Assembly (NCBI GenBank): GCA_003662535.1
Contig: QMYG01000045.1
Location: 1-5,578, forward strand
DNA from: Candidatus Bathyarchaeota archaeon
GTDB taxonomy: Archaea; Thermoproteota; Bathyarchaeia; EX4484-135; B24-G1
Direction of reading: 5' to 3'
Length of the DNA stretch: 5,578 nt
Position 1 is the first letter of the stretch; the number at the start of each line of letters is the position of its first letter. The notes under the pieces were generated by a model. The model did not search any database. It was not told the origin of the DNA and saw only the letters and a program-made list of their open reading frames with translations. The position numbers and the translations under genes are program-made. This document shows positions 5,216 to 5,578 of this stretch, piece after piece.

Positions 5216-5578
5216 TTAGGTTAAAGCCGCCTTAAGGGCCCTAACGCTGTCCACCCAGACCTCGTCGCCCTCAGTCCAAGGCGTCGCAACAAGCGAAAGC
5301 CTGACGGCGTTCACTGGTCCGCCATAGAAGGCGTTTCCGGGCACGGTTACTATGCCCTTTTCTTCTACGAGTTTTCTTGAGAAGCTTGCCCCGTCTTCTG
5401 GGGTTTTTATTAGGGCGTAGAGTGCTCCGAAGACCCCGTTTCTTGGCAGTATGAGGTGGTCTCCGATTTCCTCCATGAGGACTGTTAGTCTGCTGGCTAG
5501 CACCTCGCAGGTCCACTCGTGGGTTATCGGCCTTTCTAGGAAGGCGTCTAGGAGGTGCTTGGCTATCGTGAAGGAGAC
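5216..5578 (-). CDS. class I/II PLP-dependent aminotransferase, C-terminal part
   Basis: The reading frame stays open to the right edge, showing the last 120 residues of a fold-type I aminotransferase; the N-terminus and the PLP lysine lie outside the window. The visible part fits the small domain of the aspartate aminotransferase family. It has a PRNGVFGALYAL strand-turn (visible residues 45-56, usually P-x-GAFY), the GIVTVPGNAFYGG block (75-87) and VRLSL (92-96), whose Arg93 should bind the substrate carboxylate as Arg386 does in aspartate aminotransferase. An apparent GTG start at 5503 is an internal Val codon, because family-like sequence continues upstream of it. The amino donor and acceptor cannot be told from this part. 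A 146-bp gap with its own promoter separates it from glcD, so joint regulation is not required, although a 2-oxoacid made by GlcD could be a transaminase substrate. Confidence 0.88.
   Translation of the reverse strand, partial: VSFTIAKHLLDAFLERPITHEWTCEVLASRLTVLMEEIGDHLILPRNGVFGALYALIKTPEDGASFSRKLVEEKGIVTVPGNAFYGGPVNAVRLSLVATPWTEGDEVWVDSVRALKAALT

Noticed and set aside
5501..5503. GTG at 5503 as the start of a short 95-residue gene
   Set aside because: Aminotransferase-like sequence continues in frame to the window edge, so this is an internal Val codon of a truncated gene.

Overview
The window reads as a compact, single-strand stretch of an archaeal chromosome: every gene lies on the minus strand, so transcription runs from the right edge to the left edge. 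The archaeal call rests on several things seen in the sequence. There are Shine-Dalgarno sites of the GGAGGTG / GGTG type in nearly constant register about 7 nt before the starts. There are A/T-rich TATA-like boxes about 25 nt before predicted transcript starts. AGG/AGA (Arg) and ATA (Ile) codons are heavily used, and TTG/GTG starts are frequent. A thermophilic Thermoproteota/TACK or Bathyarchaeia-like lineage would fit, but the sequence does not settle the lineage.

Layout, in transcription order. (1) 5578-5216: the C-terminal 120 residues of a class I/II PLP-dependent aminotransferase, cut by the right edge. (2) 5215-5070: a 146-bp intergenic region with a possible hairpin/U-run and two TATA-like boxes. 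(3) 5069-3699: a GlcD-type FAD-linked 2-hydroxyacid dehydrogenase. (4) 3675-2578: a GlcF/HdrD-type iron-sulfur protein with two 4Fe-4S motifs and two complete CCG domains, 23 nt behind glcD. (5) 2524-2282 and 2199-1933: two small proteins of about 80-90 residues that I do not recognise but that are clearly paralogous to each other. (6) 1914-910: an intact ArsA/Get3-like P-loop ATPase. (7) 905 to beyond the left edge: a second ArsA/Get3-like ATPase, 301 residues visible, not obvious as an ORF because its stop lies outside the window.

How the parts may work together. GlcD and GlcF form a familiar two-subunit unit: GlcD would oxidise a 2-hydroxyacid (D-lactate, glycolate or similar) through FAD and pass electrons to the Fe-S/CCG subunit, which would reduce a quinone, a disulfide or another acceptor. 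No GlcE or membrane anchor is visible. The second half is the more unusual part. It pairs two small paralogues with two ArsA-like paralogues, and the ATPases are asymmetric. The first keeps the DP-x-x-S switch I and P-x-GHG switch II. The second keeps its Walker A but has Asn in place of the switch I Asp, and its switch II has lost the Gly-His. The simplest reading is a heterodimeric ATPase with one hydrolytic and one regulatory subunit, plus two dedicated small partners. That module is the best candidate here for an undescribed system; its function cannot be read from the sequence.

There is no gene-free stretch longer than 146 bp, and I saw no RNA gene, CRISPR array, mobile element or long repeat.
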